Source: Thioclava nitratireducens (GTDB lineage Bacteria > Pseudomonadota > Alphaproteobacteria > Rhodobacterales > Rhodobacteraceae). Taken from it: 64,000 nucleotides of DNA. A model generated the notes under the pieces. It did no database searches and had not been told where the DNA came from. It saw only the letters and a list, made by a program, of their open reading frames with translations. Shown here in pieces: positions 17,607 to 27,867 of this stretch. The position numbers and the translations under genes are program-made. Position 1 is the stretch's first letter. Each line of letters opens with the position of its first letter. The stretch lies in assembly GCF_001940525.2 (NCBI RefSeq), contig NZ_CP019437.1, positions 2,901,501 to 2,965,500 on the forward strand, read 5' to 3'.

Positions 17607-19310
17607 TTAATTTGCCTGACGACGCAGGAATGCCGGGATTTCGATGCGATCCTGATCGTCGGATTGCTCGTCATCGTAGGCTTCCGCGCGCGGCTGAGCG
17701 GTCTGCGGACGCTGCTGCTGGGGCTGCGGCGCAGGCTGCTGCGGAGCGTGCTGCTGCGGCGCGTGGCCCTGCTCGCCATGGCCGTGACCGGTCATGCGGT
17801 TGATCAGCGAGTTGATTCCGAAACGCGGACGCTCTGCCTGCGGCTGCGGCTGCTGCTGCGCTGCGGGGCGAGTCGCAGCCATCGGACGCTGCGCGGGCGC
17901 GTTCGACGGGGACTTGTTCACCGCCGCCTCGAGGCGACGCAGCGCCTCCGGCGAAGGGGTGCCGGGCTGACGCGGACGCGGTGCGACATAGTCATGCGCG
18001 CCGTCTTCGACATGCAGGTCCTGCGTCGGCGCAGGCTGCGGACGGTAGGCCGGCGGCGGCAGATCGTCGGCGGCCTCGTGGGCGCGCGGCTGATCCATCG
18101 TGGCGCGCGCCGCGGGCGCATCGAACAGGGTCCGCTCTTGCGCGGTCTGCTGCGGTTGCGGCGCAGGCTGCGGGGCTGCCTGAGCGGCCGGCGCGTGCTG
18201 CGGCGCAGGCTGGGGTGCCGGTTGCGGCGCCGGAGCGGCGGCTGCGGCGGGCGCATGCTCGATGGTGGCCTCGGCTGCGGTTTCCGCGGGCTTCAGCGGC
18301 TCGGCCAGCGAGCGGCGCGGCACCGGGATTTCCGCCGGGCTCGCCAGCGCGTCGATGCCGGTCGCGACGACGGAGACGCGCATCGCGCCTTCCATCTCGG
18401 GATCCAGCGTCGAACCCACGATGATGTTTGCGTCCGGGTCGACCTCTTCGCGGATCCGGTTCGCCGCCTCGTCGAGTTCGAACAGCGTCAGGTCGTAGCC
18501 GCCGGTAATGTTGATCAGCACGCCTTTCGCGCCCTTGAGCGAGATCTCGTCGAGCAGCGGGTTCGCGATCGCCTTCTCGGCCGCCTGAACCGCGCGATCC
18601 TCGCCGGTGGCCTCGCCGGTGCCCATCATTGCCTTGCCCATCTCGTCCATCACCGCGCGCACGTCGGCGAAGTCGAGGTTGATGAGGCCCGGGCGGACCA
18701 TCAGGTCGGTCACGCCTTTCACGCCCTGATACAGAACGTCGTCGGCCATCGAGAAGGCTTCGGTGAAGGTGGTTTTCTCGTTGGCCAGACGGAACAGGTT
18801 CTGGTTCGGAATGATGATCAGCGTGTCGACGACCTTCTGGAGCTCCTCGAGGCCCTGCTCGGCCTGACGCATCCGCTTGGAGCCTTCGAACTGGAAGGGC
18901 TTGGTCACGACGCCAACGGTCAGCACGCCAAGCTCGCGCGCGGCCTGCGCGATGATCGGCGCCGCGCCGGTGCCGGTGCCACCGCCCATGCCGGCGGTGA
19001 TGAAGCACATATGCGCCCCGGCAAGGTGATCGACGATCGCCTCGATGCTCTCTTCGGCCGCGGCCGCGCCCACCGTGGGACGCGCGCCTGCGCCCAGCCC
19101 CTCGGTGACCTTGGTGCCCATCTGGACCCGGGCCTGCGACTTGGACTGCTGCAGCGCCTGAGCGTCGGTATTCGCGACCACGAACTCCACGCCCTCGAGC
19201 TGCTGCTCGATCATGTTGTTGACCGCGTTCCCGCCCGCGCCCCCGACGCCGAATACGGTGATCCGGGGCTTGAGGTCCTCGTGCTCTGACATCATCAAAT
19301 TCAACGCCAT
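17607..19310 (-). CDS. ftsZ: Cell division protein FtsZ with long Ala/Pro/Gln-rich linker
   Basis: FtsZ is the tubulin-like GTPase of the division ring. The 567-residue protein has the N-terminal [18 protein letters not shown] and the tubulin signature [10 protein letters not shown] at about residues 109-118, both needed for GTP binding. The T7-loop region [11 protein letters not shown] follows. The globular core ends near residue 330. It is followed by an unusually long, repetitive linker (about residues 330-550, rich in A, P and Q) and the conserved C-terminal peptide [11 protein letters not shown] that binds FtsA and other partners. Long linkers are usual in alphaproteobacteria. It is separated from ftsA by about 270 bp with two inverted repeats, suggesting its own promoter. 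Confidence 0.97.
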   Translation of the reverse strand: MALNLMMSEHEDLKPRITVFGVGGAGGNAVNNMIEQQLEGVEFVVANTDAQALQQSKSQARVQMGTKVTEGLGAGARPTVGAAAAEESIEAIVDHLAGAHMCFITAGMGGGTGTGAAPIIAQAARELGVLTVGVVTKPFQFEGSKRMRQAEQGLEELQKVVDTLIIIPNQNLFRLANEKTTFTEAFSMADDVLYQGVKGVTDLMVRPGLINLDFADVRAVMDEMGKAMMGTGEATGEDRAVQAAEKAIANPLLDEISLKGAKGVLINITGGYDLTLFELDEAANRIREEVDPDANIIVGSTLDPEMEGAMRVSVVATGIDALASPAEIPVPRRSLAEPLKPAETAAEATIEHAPAAAAAPAPQPAPQPAPQHAPAAQAAPQPAPQPQQTAQERTLFDAPAARATMDQPRAHEAADDLPPPAYRPQPAPTQDLHVEDGAHDYVAPRPRQPGTPSPEALRRLEAAVNKSPSNAPAQRPMAATRPAAQQQPQPQAERPRFGINSLINRMTGHGHGEQGHAPQQHAPQQPAPQPQQQRPQTAQPRAEAYDDEQSDDQDRIEIPAFLRRQAN

Positions 19311-19429
19311 GTGGTATGTCCGCCTGTTGTTGCTGCCCGACCCTGTCCCAGGCCGATTTCGATGGAAATTAGACCGATTTTAGCGATGAATCGCCGCAGC
19401 GTCACGCAAAAAACCATCCCGAACCACAA

Positions 19430-19447
19430 AATCTGGAGCTCCAGATT
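19430..19447. promoter_or_regulatory. Perfect 18-bp palindrome upstream of ftsZ
   Basis: AATCTGGAGCTCCAGATT is its own reverse complement and lies 120-137 bp upstream of the ftsZ start, in the ftsA-ftsZ gap. It has the form of a dimeric repressor or activator site. No known alphaproteobacterial cell-cycle motif (CtrA, DnaA, GcrA) matches it by eye. Confidence 0.45.
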
Positions 19448-19500
19448 CCGTGACCAGCGGTATTTCGCGCAAACGTCAGGATATTGTGTGGATCGTGCGG

Positions 19501-19550
19501 TCAGACCGCCGCCGCTACGCGAACTTGAAGTTCGCGCGACAGGCGTCTGA
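19501..19550. promoter_or_regulatory. Long imperfect hairpin just downstream of ftsA
   Basis: An outer stem TCAGACCGCC (19501-19510) / GGCGTCTGA (19542-19550), with one bulge, encloses an inner perfect stem CGCGAACTT (19518-19526) / AAGTTCGCG (19528-19536). The inner stem has a one-base centre. It lies about 30 bp past the ftsA stop. There is no T-run on the minus strand, so it looks like an RNA 3'-end or processing structure, or a protein site, rather than a canonical terminator. Confidence 0.45.
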
Positions 19551-19579
19551 GATCAGTCGATTTTCACTTTTGCAACATT

Positions 19580-20905
19580 TCACCAATTATCGCGGAACCA
19601 GCGGATGGCCCGGCGCAGCGAGCGCCCGCCCAGCGTTTCGGGGGGCATTTCGAAATCCCACCATTCGTCTTGCGGATGCGCAGCGAAAAGCGAGAGCCCC
19701 ACCACGGAAGAGAAGCCCGCCCCGGTCGCGGCCTGCGGCAGCCCCTGCACCCGCATCGGTCGCCCGAGCCTTACGTTCTGGCCGAGGATTCGCGCAGCCA
19801 GCCCGTCGAGGCCGGGGATCTGGCTCGCCCCGCCGGTCAGCACGATCTGCTTCGAGGGCAGATGCTCGAACCCTGCGGCATCGAGGATCGCACGCACGTC
19901 TTCGAGGATTTCCTCGACGCGCGGACGCATGATGCCGATCAGTTCGGCCCGGCTTACCTGGCGGCGGTCTTTCTCCCAGTCGCCGGAGTCGCCGCCCAGC
20001 TCGATCATCTCGCGATCGTCCATGCCGGTAGCCACGACGCCGCCGTGGAAGGTCTTGATCCGCTCGGCCACCGACATCGGCACCCGCAACCCCGCCGCGA
20101 TGTCGCGGGTGACATGCTCGCCACCCAGACGCACCGCGTCGGCATAGATCATGTGTTTCTTCATGAAGATCGACACGCCGGTCGCACCGCCGCCCATGTC
20201 GATGCAGGCAGCGCCCAGTTCCTGCTCGTCTTCGACAAGGCTGGAGACGCCGGAAACATAGGCCGAACTCGCAATACCCGCGAGTTCGAGATCACAGCGC
20301 CGGATGCAGTAAATCAGGTTCTGGATCGCGGTGTCGGAGACGGTCAGCAAATGCATGTCGACCGCGAGCCGTTGCCCCGCATGGCCCCGCGGATCAGCCA
20401 GACCCGAGCGATGGTCGAGCGCGAAGTTCACTGGCTGCGCATGGAGCACTTCGCGCCCTGCCCCGAGCGGTGGGATATCGCACGACGCCAACACGCGGCT
20501 CACATCCACCTCGGTGACCTGATCGCCCTGCACTTCGATCTCACCGGCGAGACCATAGGAGCGCGGTTCGGCGCCCGCGAAACAGGCGATGACGTGATCG
20601 ACGCGGGTATTGGCCATCTTCTGCGCCGCCTGCACGGCGGTCCGGATCGCGCGTTCGGTCTCTGCCATCGCGTCGATCTCGCCGAAGCGCACCCCGCGCG
20701 AACGGGTCGTCGCGGCCCCGATCACCCGAACCGAGGCGTGCCCGGCCAGCGAGCCTTCATCCTCGGTCCCGTTGGGATTGTCGAACTTCAGAACGAGGCA
20801 GGCGATCTTGGAACTGCCGACATCGAGGAGCGCGATCACGCCCCGTTGCATCGCTGCCTTACGCATGTTGCGCATTGCGCGCTGGAACTCGTAGAGATCG
20901 GTCAT
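19580..20905 (-). CDS. ftsA: Cell division protein FtsA (actin-like)
   Basis: FtsA tethers FtsZ filaments to the membrane and starts divisome assembly. The 441-residue actin-fold protein shows the phosphate-1 loop ALLDVGSSKIACLVL, the SHS2/1C domain region around EVDVSRVLASC, phosphate-2 AACIDMGGGATGVSIF and the adenosine loop IVLTGGASQIPGLDGLA. The C-terminal tail RRAIRWFRDNW is a basic/aromatic amphipathic helix, the membrane-targeting sequence. The start overlaps the ftsQ stop by four bases, so the pair is translationally coupled. Confidence 0.96.
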   Translation of the reverse strand: MTDLYEFQRAMRNMRKAAMQRGVIALLDVGSSKIACLVLKFDNPNGTEDEGSLAGHASVRVIGAATTRSRGVRFGEIDAMAETERAIRTAVQAAQKMANTRVDHVIACFAGAEPRSYGLAGEIEVQGDQVTEVDVSRVLASCDIPPLGAGREVLHAQPVNFALDHRSGLADPRGHAGQRLAVDMHLLTVSDTAIQNLIYCIRRCDLELAGIASSAYVSGVSSLVEDEQELGAACIDMGGGATGVSIFMKKHMIYADAVRLGGEHVTRDIAAGLRVPMSVAERIKTFHGGVVATGMDDREMIELGGDSGDWEKDRRQVSRAELIGIMRPRVEEILEDVRAILDAAGFEHLPSKQIVLTGGASQIPGLDGLAARILGQNVRLGRPMRVQGLPQAATGAGFSSVVGLSLFAAHPQDEWWDFEMPPETLGGRSLRRAIRWFRDNW

Positions 20906-21867
20906 TGCGTGGCCCTCGCTTTGAGAATGTCTGACTGCACCCGGCGGAATTCGGCGAGCGCGTTATCGCTGAGCCGGATCGTCGGACGGTCCTTGTTTCG
21001 AAAATCAATCACGGTGAAATCGCGGGCGAGCAGATCCTCGGCGGTATTGAGCGCGAGGATGCGGTCGAGTGCGGCGACGGGATCGGTCTCGGGGAGCATG
21101 ATGCGCTGATCGTGATCGAGCACCATGTCCCAGCGCCGCTCGCCCAACCGCTCCAGCCCGCGCAGGCGCGGCAGGATCGGACCGGCATCGGCGATGATCT
21201 CCAGCGCCTCGGGCACCGCCTTGTCCGCGCCCATGCCGGAAATCACCGGCAGATCGGGGCGCGCGTCGCGCGAAATCAGCGTGGCGACCCGGTGGCCGGA
21301 GGCGTCGAGCATTTCCAGACCCGCTGGCTGCCGCCAGAGGATCGCGGGCACGCGCTCGGTCACGTCGGCCTCGAGCACGCCACCGGGGCGGATCACGAGG
21401 CGCGCATCGGCCACCGCATCGAGCCGGCGGATCGTATCGCGATAGGCATCAAGGTCGATGTCGAAGCTGGACGCGGGCAGCCCCACCGGCAGCATCGCGC
21501 GCACGGCATGCGCGACCTCAGGGCTCGCACCCTCGATCTTGAGCAGCTTGACCATGAATTCGGGGCGATGCTCGATCGCGTCCTTCACATCCTGCACCTG
21601 CGCGACCAGCTCGGCGCGGCGGCCGGGATCGCCGAGCCATACCCCAAGGCCCGCAACGATCAACACGAGCGGAAGGCCGATCCGGGTGAAGGCGCGCACG
21701 GCGGGCGTCAGCCACAGGCGTTCGAGCTTGAAAGCGAGCCGCGACGGCGCGGGATCGCGGCGCGCGGGACGTTTGGAGCGTTGGTAAACGCGAGGAGCCA
21801 TGCCGCCCGAGGGGCCCTTGCGATGCCCGGGGACTTCGCGCGGCGGGGTCCCGTTCAGCGGCCGCAT
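20902..21867 (-). CDS. ftsQ: Cell division protein FtsQ
   Basis: FtsQ is the bitopic divisome protein that recruits FtsB/FtsL. The 321-residue form has a basic cytoplasmic N-terminus ([17 protein letters not shown]), one transmembrane helix ([17 protein letters not shown], about residues 67-83) and a periplasmic POTRA-type region ([23 protein letters not shown]). A beta domain follows, with [32 protein letters not shown]. The start at 21867 is chosen because GGAGG lies seven bases upstream; it overlaps the end of ddl by 13 bp. Another in-frame ATG at 21918 would lie deeper inside ddl. The 3' end overlaps ftsA by ATGA. Confidence 0.93.
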   Translation of the reverse strand: MRPLNGTPPREVPGHRKGPSGGMAPRVYQRSKRPARRDPAPSRLAFKLERLWLTPAVRAFTRIGLPLVLIVAGLGVWLGDPGRRAELVAQVQDVKDAIEHRPEFMVKLLKIEGASPEVAHAVRAMLPVGLPASSFDIDLDAYRDTIRRLDAVADARLVIRPGGVLEADVTERVPAILWRQPAGLEMLDASGHRVATLISRDARPDLPVISGMGADKAVPEALEIIADAGPILPRLRGLERLGERRWDMVLDHDQRIMLPETDPVAALDRILALNTAEDLLARDFTVIDFRNKDRPTIRLSDNALAEFRRVQSDILKARATQ

Positions 21868-22769
21868 GAGGCGTCCTCCACCAACCAGGCGCAAAGCTCC
21901 GGGAAGTCGATGCCGCAATGGGCCGCCTGTTCGGGCGAAAGCGAGGTGGGCGTCATGCCGGGCTGGGTGTTGGTTTCCAGCAGCACGAGACCGGCGAGCC
22001 CCCTGCCCTCGTCCCAGCGGAAATCGGTGCGCGAGAGCCCCCGGCAGCCCAGCACCTGATGTGCGCGAATTGCGTAATCGAGGCAGGCTTCGGTGATCTC
22101 GACGGGGATTTCGGCGGGAAGGACGTGACGCGATCCGCCGGGGCGGTATTTCGCGTCATAGTCGTACCAGCCCTCGGTGATGATTTCGGTCACGCAGAGC
22201 GCGCGCTCGCCCATCACGGAAACGGTCAATTCGCGGCCCGGGGCGTAGGTCTCGACCATCACCTCTTCGGGCATCTCGGCCGACAGCTGCGGCGGAGAAT
22301 TCGCGCCGTCCATCACCAGGTAGACGCCGACGGACGATCCTTCGTTATTCGGCTTCACGACGTAGGGCGCGGGCAGCACGTGCCGCGCCATCACGTCCCC
22401 CCTGGAGGCGATCACCGATTGCACGATGGGCAGGTTCGCGGCGGCATAGGCCTGCTTGGCGCGGGCCTTGTCCATGGCCAGCGCAGAGGCCAGAACGCCG
22501 GAATGAGTATAGGGGATACGGAGCCATTCGAGCATGCCCTGAACGCAGCCATCTTCGCCCCAGCGCCCGTGCAAAGCATTGAAAACACAGTCAGGCGCGG
22601 CATCGTTCAGCCGTTGCGGAAGATCCTCTCCCGCGTCGATCTCGATCACTTCGAAACCCGCCGTGCGCAATGCCTTGGCGCATTCGCGCCCCGAGGACAG
22701 AGACACCTCCCGCTCAGCAGAAGGGCCGCCCAGAAGAACCGCCACACGGTGGGATGCCCTGCTCGACAT
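21855..22769 (-). CDS. ddl: D-alanine--D-alanine ligase
   Basis: Ddl joins two D-Ala residues for the peptidoglycan stem peptide, using ATP. The 304-residue ATP-grasp protein shows [19 protein letters not shown] at the N-terminus, [28 protein letters not shown], the ATP-binding [14 protein letters not shown] and metal ligands near [24 protein letters not shown]. Length is normal. It lies between murB and ftsQ in the dcw cluster and overlaps ftsQ slightly. Confidence 0.95.
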   Translation of the reverse strand: MSSRASHRVAVLLGGPSAEREVSLSSGRECAKALRTAGFEVIEIDAGEDLPQRLNDAAPDCVFNALHGRWGEDGCVQGMLEWLRIPYTHSGVLASALAMDKARAKQAYAAANLPIVQSVIASRGDVMARHVLPAPYVVKPNNEGSSVGVYLVMDGANSPPQLSAEMPEEVMVETYAPGRELTVSVMGERALCVTEIITEGWYDYDAKYRPGGSRHVLPAEIPVEITEACLDYAIRAHQVLGCRGLSRTDFRWDEGRGLAGLVLLETNTQPGMTPTSLSPEQAAHCGIDFPELCAWLVEDASCGR

Positions 22770-22835
22770 ACCCGCTACTTTCGCCTCATGCGGGGGTTGG
22801 CCCCCGTCCGGTAATTGCGTTGTAGGGTGGAGGTC

Positions 22836-23768
22836 TTATGCCTCGAATTCTCCTACACGCATGATTTCCCACTCTAGCGAAATTCCGCTCGATTGCACAA
22901 CCTTTTTGCGCACCTCTTCCCCGAGATTTTCGAGATCGGCCGCGGTCGCCCCGCCAGTGTTGATCAGAAAGTTACTGTGTTTTTCCGACATTTGCGCGCC
23001 GCCGATGCGCGCGCCGCGCATGCCGGCGTCGTCGATGACCTTCCACGCCTTCAACTCATGCGTGTCATCGGCGCGTCCCGTCGAGGAAAAGCCCGCCGGG
23101 TTGCGGAAGGTCGATCCGGCGGTGCGCTCCTTGGTGGGTTGGGTTGCGTCGCGCTTGGCCAGCTGTTCAGCCATATGCGCCTCGAGCGCCGCCGGATCGC
23201 CGGGTTCGGCGCGGAAAGTCGCCCCCGTCAGCACCCAGCCCTCGGGCAGATCGCTCTGACGATAGGCGAAGTTCAGATCGGCGGGCGTGAGCGTGACCCG
23301 CTGCCCTGCCCGCGTGATCGCACGCGCTTCGATCAGGTGATCGGCCACGTAACTGCCGTAGCAGCCCGCGTTCATCCGCACTGCGCCACCAATCGCCCCG
23401 GGGATCGTGCGCAGGAAGGTCAGATCGAGCCCCGCCTGCGCAGCTTTGCGCGCGACATGGGCGTCCAGCGCCGCCGCACCTGCGGTGACGGTCTCGCCCT
23501 CGCAGGCGATGCCGTTGAAACCGCGCCCCATGCGGATCACGACCGCGCGCAGACCGCCATCACGCACGATCAGGTTCGAGCCGACGCCCATCGGGAAGAC
23601 CGCGATCTCTTCGGGCAGGCCTTTCAGGAAGGCGGCAAGGTCATCCTCGTCGGCAGGCTGGAACAGCCAGTCCGCCGGGCCGCCCACGCGAAGCCAGGTC
23701 AGCGAGTCAAGCGGACGGTTCGGCGTCAGAGCGCCGCGCGGAGTATAGGTCGAGGGGCAATCGGTCAT
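22836..23768 (-). CDS. murB: UDP-N-acetylenolpyruvoylglucosamine reductase MurB
   Basis: MurB reduces UDP-GlcNAc-enolpyruvate to UDP-MurNAc with FAD and NADPH. The 310-residue form starts [12 protein letters not shown] at 23768. Motifs visible are [18 protein letters not shown], the FAD pyrophosphate loop [30 protein letters not shown], the catalytic Ser region [12 protein letters not shown] and the C-terminal [19 protein letters not shown]. The short loop between the domains is of the type II MurB kind. An upstream ATG at 23804 is possible but adds residues absent from the family. Confidence 0.95.
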   Translation of the reverse strand: MTDCPSTYTPRGALTPNRPLDSLTWLRVGGPADWLFQPADEDDLAAFLKGLPEEIAVFPMGVGSNLIVRDGGLRAVVIRMGRGFNGIACEGETVTAGAAALDAHVARKAAQAGLDLTFLRTIPGAIGGAVRMNAGCYGSYVADHLIEARAITRAGQRVTLTPADLNFAYRQSDLPEGWVLTGATFRAEPGDPAALEAHMAEQLAKRDATQPTKERTAGSTFRNPAGFSSTGRADDTHELKAWKVIDDAGMRGARIGGAQMSEKHSNFLINTGGATAADLENLGEEVRKKVVQSSGISLEWEIMRVGEFEA

Positions 23769-23816
23769 GGCGCGTTTCGTAGCCTCGCGCGCGGGGCGAA
23801 GCAAGCGATCGTGAGC

Positions 23817-24068
23817 TCACTCAGCGGTGTCGCGCGTGCCGCGCAACGCCCGGACGAGAAAAATGACCGGCCAGCGCAGCACGGACATCCCGCCCGCCAT
23901 GACCAGCAGCCCCCAGATCGGACCGTTCTGATAGGTCACCCAGCCGACCAGCGGCACGCCCACCGCGATCAGCCCCCACGCGCCCGGCCAATGAAACCGC
24001 CGCGGTCCCATCGCGATCAGCGTGGCTATGAGTGCCCAGACACAAGCGAGAAAGAGCGAGACGGTCAT
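23817..24068 (-). CDS. DUF2484 family small membrane protein
   Basis: An 83-residue protein with two or three hydrophobic segments (MTVSLFLACVWALIATLIAM, WPGAWGLIAVGVPLVGWVTY, IWGLLVMAGGMSVLRWPVIFLV) and a charged C-terminus. This is the DUF2484 family, restricted largely to Rhodobacteraceae and commonly found beside murB/murC. Function is unknown; its place in the dcw cluster suggests a role linked to envelope synthesis. Its start overlaps the stop of the upstream permease gene by four bases. Confidence 0.85.
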   Translation of the reverse strand: MTVSLFLACVWALIATLIAMGPRRFHWPGAWGLIAVGVPLVGWVTYQNGPIWGLLVMAGGMSVLRWPVIFLVRALRGTRDTAE

Positions 24069-25255
24069 GAGAAACCTCCCAAGGCTGCAATCAGGGCCGC
24101 TCCGGCGACCAATGCGCCCACCACCGGAACCGCCATCGGCACCTTGAACGGCGCATAGTCGGACCGGCTTTTCAGCGCGACGAGCGACAAGTTAACGAGA
24201 AGGAAGACGCCCAGAAGCACCTTCGAGGTAATACCGGCCAATTGCTCGACCGGGGCGGCGAGCGCAAGCGCAATCATCGCCACGCCGCAAAGAAGTGTCG
24301 CGAGAACCGGCGTGCCAAAGCGCGGATGCGCCTGATGAAAAACCGAAAGCGCGGGGCTGCGGCGACCGAGACCGAACAGCACGCGCGCCGCCATCACCAC
24401 CTGCGCGAGCACCCCGTTCAGCGCCGCCGCCACCGCGATCGCGGCGAGGATTCCGGGCGCGTGCCCCGCCGATTGCCATACCAGCGCCAGCGGCTGTTCG
24501 GAGCGGGCGAGATCGGCCAGCGGCACCGCACGCACGGCGGCATAGCTCACGGTCAGATACAAAACGGCGGTAATCGCGAGCGCGGCGAGGATCGCGCGCG
24601 GCATGTCACGGATGGGGTCGCGCATCTCCTCGGACATGTTCACCATGTCCTCGAAACCAATGAAAGCGAAGAAGGCGAGCGAGGCGGCCGCCGCGATCCC
24701 GGCCCAGTGCGGCGCGGGCAGCGGCGTGAGATCGGGGCTCGGATCGGCGGAGAGCCCCGCCCAGATGACCAGCGCGAGCCCGACCACCTCGACCAGCGTC
24801 AGCGCCGCGGCGAGACCGACGGATTCGAGCACGCCGAGGCATGCGACGCCGATCAGCGCCAGCCCGAAGGCGATCATCACGCCCTCGACCGGCAACGGCA
24901 CCAGCAGCGTCAGGTACCCCGCCCCACCGCGCAGCACCGCCGCCGCGGAGACCGTGCCTGCCACGACAATGCCCAGCCCCACGATCAGAGCCAGCGCATG
25001 GCTGCGCAGCCCTTCCTCGACATAGGCCGCCTCCCCGGCGGCTTCGGGGATGCGCGAAGAGAGTTCGGCATAGGAAAGCGCCGAGGGGGCCGCGATCAGC
25101 CCCGCAAGCACGAAGGCCAGCGGCGCCCAGATCCCTGCCTGCGCGGCGACCGCGCCGACCAGCACGTAGATACCCGCGCCCACCATGACGCCGACCCCGT
25201 AGCCGGTCATCAGCCACGGACCCAATCGACGTTTCAGATGCGCCTCGTCACGCAT
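24065..25255 (-). CDS. APC family amino-acid permease inside the dcw cluster
   Basis: A 396-residue integral membrane protein of the amino acid-polyamine-organocation superfamily with about twelve hydrophobic segments. The family hallmark in TM1 is LGPWLMTGYGVGVMVGAGIYVLVG. TM6 contains SLAFFAFIGFEDMVNMSEEMRDP, the conserved substrate-site helix and loop. The start MRDEAHLKRRLG at 25255 has AAGGAAAG upstream; an upstream ATG at 25327 is less likely. The substrate is not identifiable. It lies between murC and DUF2484/murB, on the same strand and coupled to DUF2484 by ATGA, so it may be co-transcribed with the cell-wall genes. Confidence 0.88.
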   Translation of the reverse strand: MRDEAHLKRRLGPWLMTGYGVGVMVGAGIYVLVGAVAAQAGIWAPLAFVLAGLIAAPSALSYAELSSRIPEAAGEAAYVEEGLRSHALALIVGLGIVVAGTVSAAAVLRGGAGYLTLLVPLPVEGVMIAFGLALIGVACLGVLESVGLAAALTLVEVVGLALVIWAGLSADPSPDLTPLPAPHWAGIAAAASLAFFAFIGFEDMVNMSEEMRDPIRDMPRAILAALAITAVLYLTVSYAAVRAVPLADLARSEQPLALVWQSAGHAPGILAAIAVAAALNGVLAQVVMAARVLFGLGRRSPALSVFHQAHPRFGTPVLATLLCGVAMIALALAAPVEQLAGITSKVLLGVFLLVNLSLVALKSRSDYAPFKVPMAVPVVGALVAGAALIAALGGFS

Positions 25256-25339
25256 AGCGCGGCTTTCCTTGCCCACATGAGACGACGTGGCAGCGCCGCA
25301 AGCCTTTTGGATGTCGTGCCGGGTCACCCCGGCGCCTGC

Positions 25340-26749
25340 TCAGCCCCCCAGCTTCGCAGGCAGGTTGTTCGCCCAGGTCGAGATCGTCCCCGCCCCGAGG
25401 CAGACGACGATATCGCCGGGACGCGCCTGTTCACGCACCAGCCGGGCCAGATCATCTTCCGACAAGATGGCACGAGCATGACGGTGACCATGCGCGATCA
25501 GACCGGCGACCAGATCGTCGCGCGTCGCCCCCTCGATCGGCTCCTCGCCCGCCGAGAAGACCTCGGCGATGGCGACCACATCGGCCTCGTTGAAACAGGT
25601 GCAGAAATCGTCGAACAGCGAATGCAGACGCGAATATCGGTGCGGCTGGTGGACCGCGATCACGCGCGCACCGGGCTTCACCGCCTGACGCGCCGCTTTC
25701 AGCACCGCGGCGATCTCGACCGGGTGGTGACCGTAATCGTCGATGATCGTCACCCCGCCCAGCACGTCGCCCACCTTGGTGAAGCGCCGGTTCACGCCGC
25801 CGAAGCCCGCAAGCGCCTCCTTGATCTCGCCCATCTTCATCCCGAGGTGGCGCGCCACCGCGACGGCGGCCAGCGCGTTCGAGACGTTATGATCGCCCGG
25901 CATCGGCAGCGTACAGCCCTCGATCACCGGCTTTCCCTCTTCGCCCTGCAGCGCGATGTCGAAATGCGCGACGCCCGCCTCGTAATGCAGGTTGATCGCG
26001 CGGATATCGGCCTGCGCGTTGAAGCCGAAAGTCACGACGCGGCGGTCATTGAGCTTGCCGACCAGCGTCTGCACCTCTGGATGATCGGTGCAGCAGACAG
26101 CCAACCCGTAGAACGGGATGTTCGAAACGAAATCGTAGAAGCCCTTGCGCAGCGCGTCGAAGGACCCCCAGTGCTCCATATGCTCGGGGTCGATATTGGT
26201 CACGATGGCGATGGTCGCGGGCAGACGGTTGAACGAGCCGTCGCTTTCGTCGGCCTCCACCACCATCCACTCGCCCGCGCCTGCGCGCGCATTCGAGCCA
26301 TAGGCGTGGATGATCCCGCCATTGATCACGGTCGGGTCGAAATTGCCCTTGTCCAGAAGCGTCGCGACCAGTGTCGTGGTCGTCGTCTTGCCGTGGGTAC
26401 CGCCGATCGCGATGTTCGATTTCAGGCGCATCAGCTCGGCCAGCATCTCGGCGCGGCGCACGACCGGAAGACCGCGGCGGCGCGCTTCTTCCAGCTCGGG
26501 ATTTCCCGGCTTGATCGCGGTGGAGATCACCACGACTCCAGCCTCCCCGATATTCTCGGCGCGCTGGCCTTCGAAGATGGTCGCGCCCAGCGTGGCCAGG
26601 CGGTCGGTGATTTTCGAGGATTTCGCATCCGAGCCCTGAACCGTGAAGCCCTGCGTCATCAGCACTTCGGCGATGCCGGACATGCCGATCCCGCCGATAC
26701 CGACGAAATGGATGGGGCCGAGTTCTCCGGGCAGTTTGGTCGCGTTCAT
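25340..26749 (-). CDS. murC: UDP-N-acetylmuramate--L-alanine ligase MurC
   Basis: MurC adds L-Ala to UDP-MurNAc, the first amino acid of the stem peptide. The 469-residue Mur ligase begins [25 protein letters not shown], a Rossmann UDP-binding start. It has the ATP loop [49 protein letters not shown] in the central domain and [20 protein letters not shown] in the C-terminal domain. The ATG at 26749 overlaps the murG stop by four bases, which fixes the start although the frame is open far upstream inside murG. Confidence 0.96.
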   Translation of the reverse strand: MNATKLPGELGPIHFVGIGGIGMSGIAEVLMTQGFTVQGSDAKSSKITDRLATLGATIFEGQRAENIGEAGVVVISTAIKPGNPELEEARRRGLPVVRRAEMLAELMRLKSNIAIGGTHGKTTTTTLVATLLDKGNFDPTVINGGIIHAYGSNARAGAGEWMVVEADESDGSFNRLPATIAIVTNIDPEHMEHWGSFDALRKGFYDFVSNIPFYGLAVCCTDHPEVQTLVGKLNDRRVVTFGFNAQADIRAINLHYEAGVAHFDIALQGEEGKPVIEGCTLPMPGDHNVSNALAAVAVARHLGMKMGEIKEALAGFGGVNRRFTKVGDVLGGVTIIDDYGHHPVEIAAVLKAARQAVKPGARVIAVHQPHRYSRLHSLFDDFCTCFNEADVVAIAEVFSAGEEPIEGATRDDLVAGLIAHGHRHARAILSEDDLARLVREQARPGDIVVCLGAGTISTWANNLPAKLGG

Positions 26750-27849
26750 TGAGTCTTTCCTGCTAGGTCTTCGACGAGGGCGACAAGCCGCTCGGTGGCG
26801 TCCGGCACCCCGTAGGAGAGGGCCGCGCGCGACATCTGCAGCGCGCCCTCGGGGTTGTCCAGCACCAGTGAAATTTGATCCGCGAGGCTCTCTGCCGAGA
26901 GCTGGCTTTCGGGGATGGTGATCGCGCCGCCGGTCTTCGCGAGACCGCGCGCATTGGCCGCTTGGTGATCGCCAGCGGCGGCGGCATAGGGGATCAGGAT
27001 CGCGGGCCGCCCGATGACGGAGATATCCGCGACCGATGATGCGCCCGCGCGCGAGATCACCAGCTGACATTCGCTGAGGCGGCGCGGCACGTCGTTGAAG
27101 AAGGGCTCGACCTCGGCGGTGATGCCTGCAGCCTCATAGGCGGCCACGACCCGGTCGAGATCTTCGGGGCGCGCCTGATGGGAGACGCGCAGATTGGCGC
27201 GAGCGGCTTCGGGCAGGCTCGCCATCGCGGCCGGAACCGTGTCAGACAGGATGCGCGCGCCCTGCGAGCCGCCGATCACGAGGACCGACATCGGGTAATC
27301 GCCCGGTGGAATATAGGCAGCCCCCGCACGCTCCAGCACGGAAGCCCGCACCGGATTGCCCGTGTGCTCGCCCTGCACGCCCTCGGGCAGATCGGTCGGC
27401 CAGGTGCCGCAGGCGAAGCGGTTCACCCTCTTGGCGAAGACGCGGTTCACCTTGCCCATGATGCCGTTCTGTTCGTGGATCGCACGCGGAATGCCGAGCG
27501 CGACCGCCGAGGACAGCGCCGGGATCGTCGGATAGCCGCCGAAACCCACGACCACCGTCGGCTTGTCCGACAGGTTCTTGCGGATGGCCGAGGCCACACC
27601 GCCCGCGATCTTGAAGGGCACGCCCAGCTTGCCGAGCGCCCCGCCGCGCGCGAAGGTCGCCGAGGCGATCTGCTCTACCGTCACCGTATGAGGAAAGCCG
27701 CCCGCGTAGCGCGCCCCGCGCGCATCCGTGGACAGCTTGACGCGCCAGCCCCGGCGCACCATCGCCTCGGCCAGCGCCTGTGCGGGGAACATGTGCCCGC
27801 CGGTGCCGCCAGCGGCGATCAGCAGTAGCGGGGTCGTGTCCTTGGCCAT
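26746..27849 (-). CDS. murG: Undecaprenyl-PP-MurNAc-pentapeptide GlcNAc transferase MurG
   Basis: MurG converts lipid I to lipid II at the inner face of the membrane. The 367-residue GT28 protein has the glycine-rich lipid-substrate loop [49 protein letters not shown] and [13 protein letters not shown]. The UDP-GlcNAc site is [26 protein letters not shown] strong ribosome site (AGGAGGGGG) precedes the ATG at 27849. It is 18 bp downstream of ftsW and overlaps murC. Confidence 0.96.
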   Translation of the reverse strand: MAKDTTPLLLIAAGGTGGHMFPAQALAEAMVRRGWRVKLSTDARGARYAGGFPHTVTVEQIASATFARGGALGKLGVPFKIAGGVASAIRKNLSDKPTVVVGFGGYPTIPALSSAVALGIPRAIHEQNGIMGKVNRVFAKRVNRFACGTWPTDLPEGVQGEHTGNPVRASVLERAGAAYIPPGDYPMSVLVIGGSQGARILSDTVPAAMASLPEAARANLRVSHQARPEDLDRVVAAYEAAGITAEVEPFFNDVPRRLSECQLVISRAGASSVADISVIGRPAILIPYAAAAGDHQAANARGLAKTGGAITIPESQLSAESLADQISLVLDNPEGALQMSRAALSYGVPDATERLVALVEDLAGKTQ

Positions 27850-27867
27850 GTCCCCCTCCTGAGGGTT

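Noticed and set aside
17664..19289. A 541-codon frame opposite ftsZ.
   Set aside because: Low-complexity Arg/Leu run created by reverse translation of the Ala/Pro/Gln-rich FtsZ linker.
24242..26752. An 836-codon open frame on the plus strand across the permease and murC genes.
   Set aside because: Arg/His/Asp-rich antisense translation of high-GC coding DNA, no domain, no ribosome site; the minus strand carries the conserved genes.
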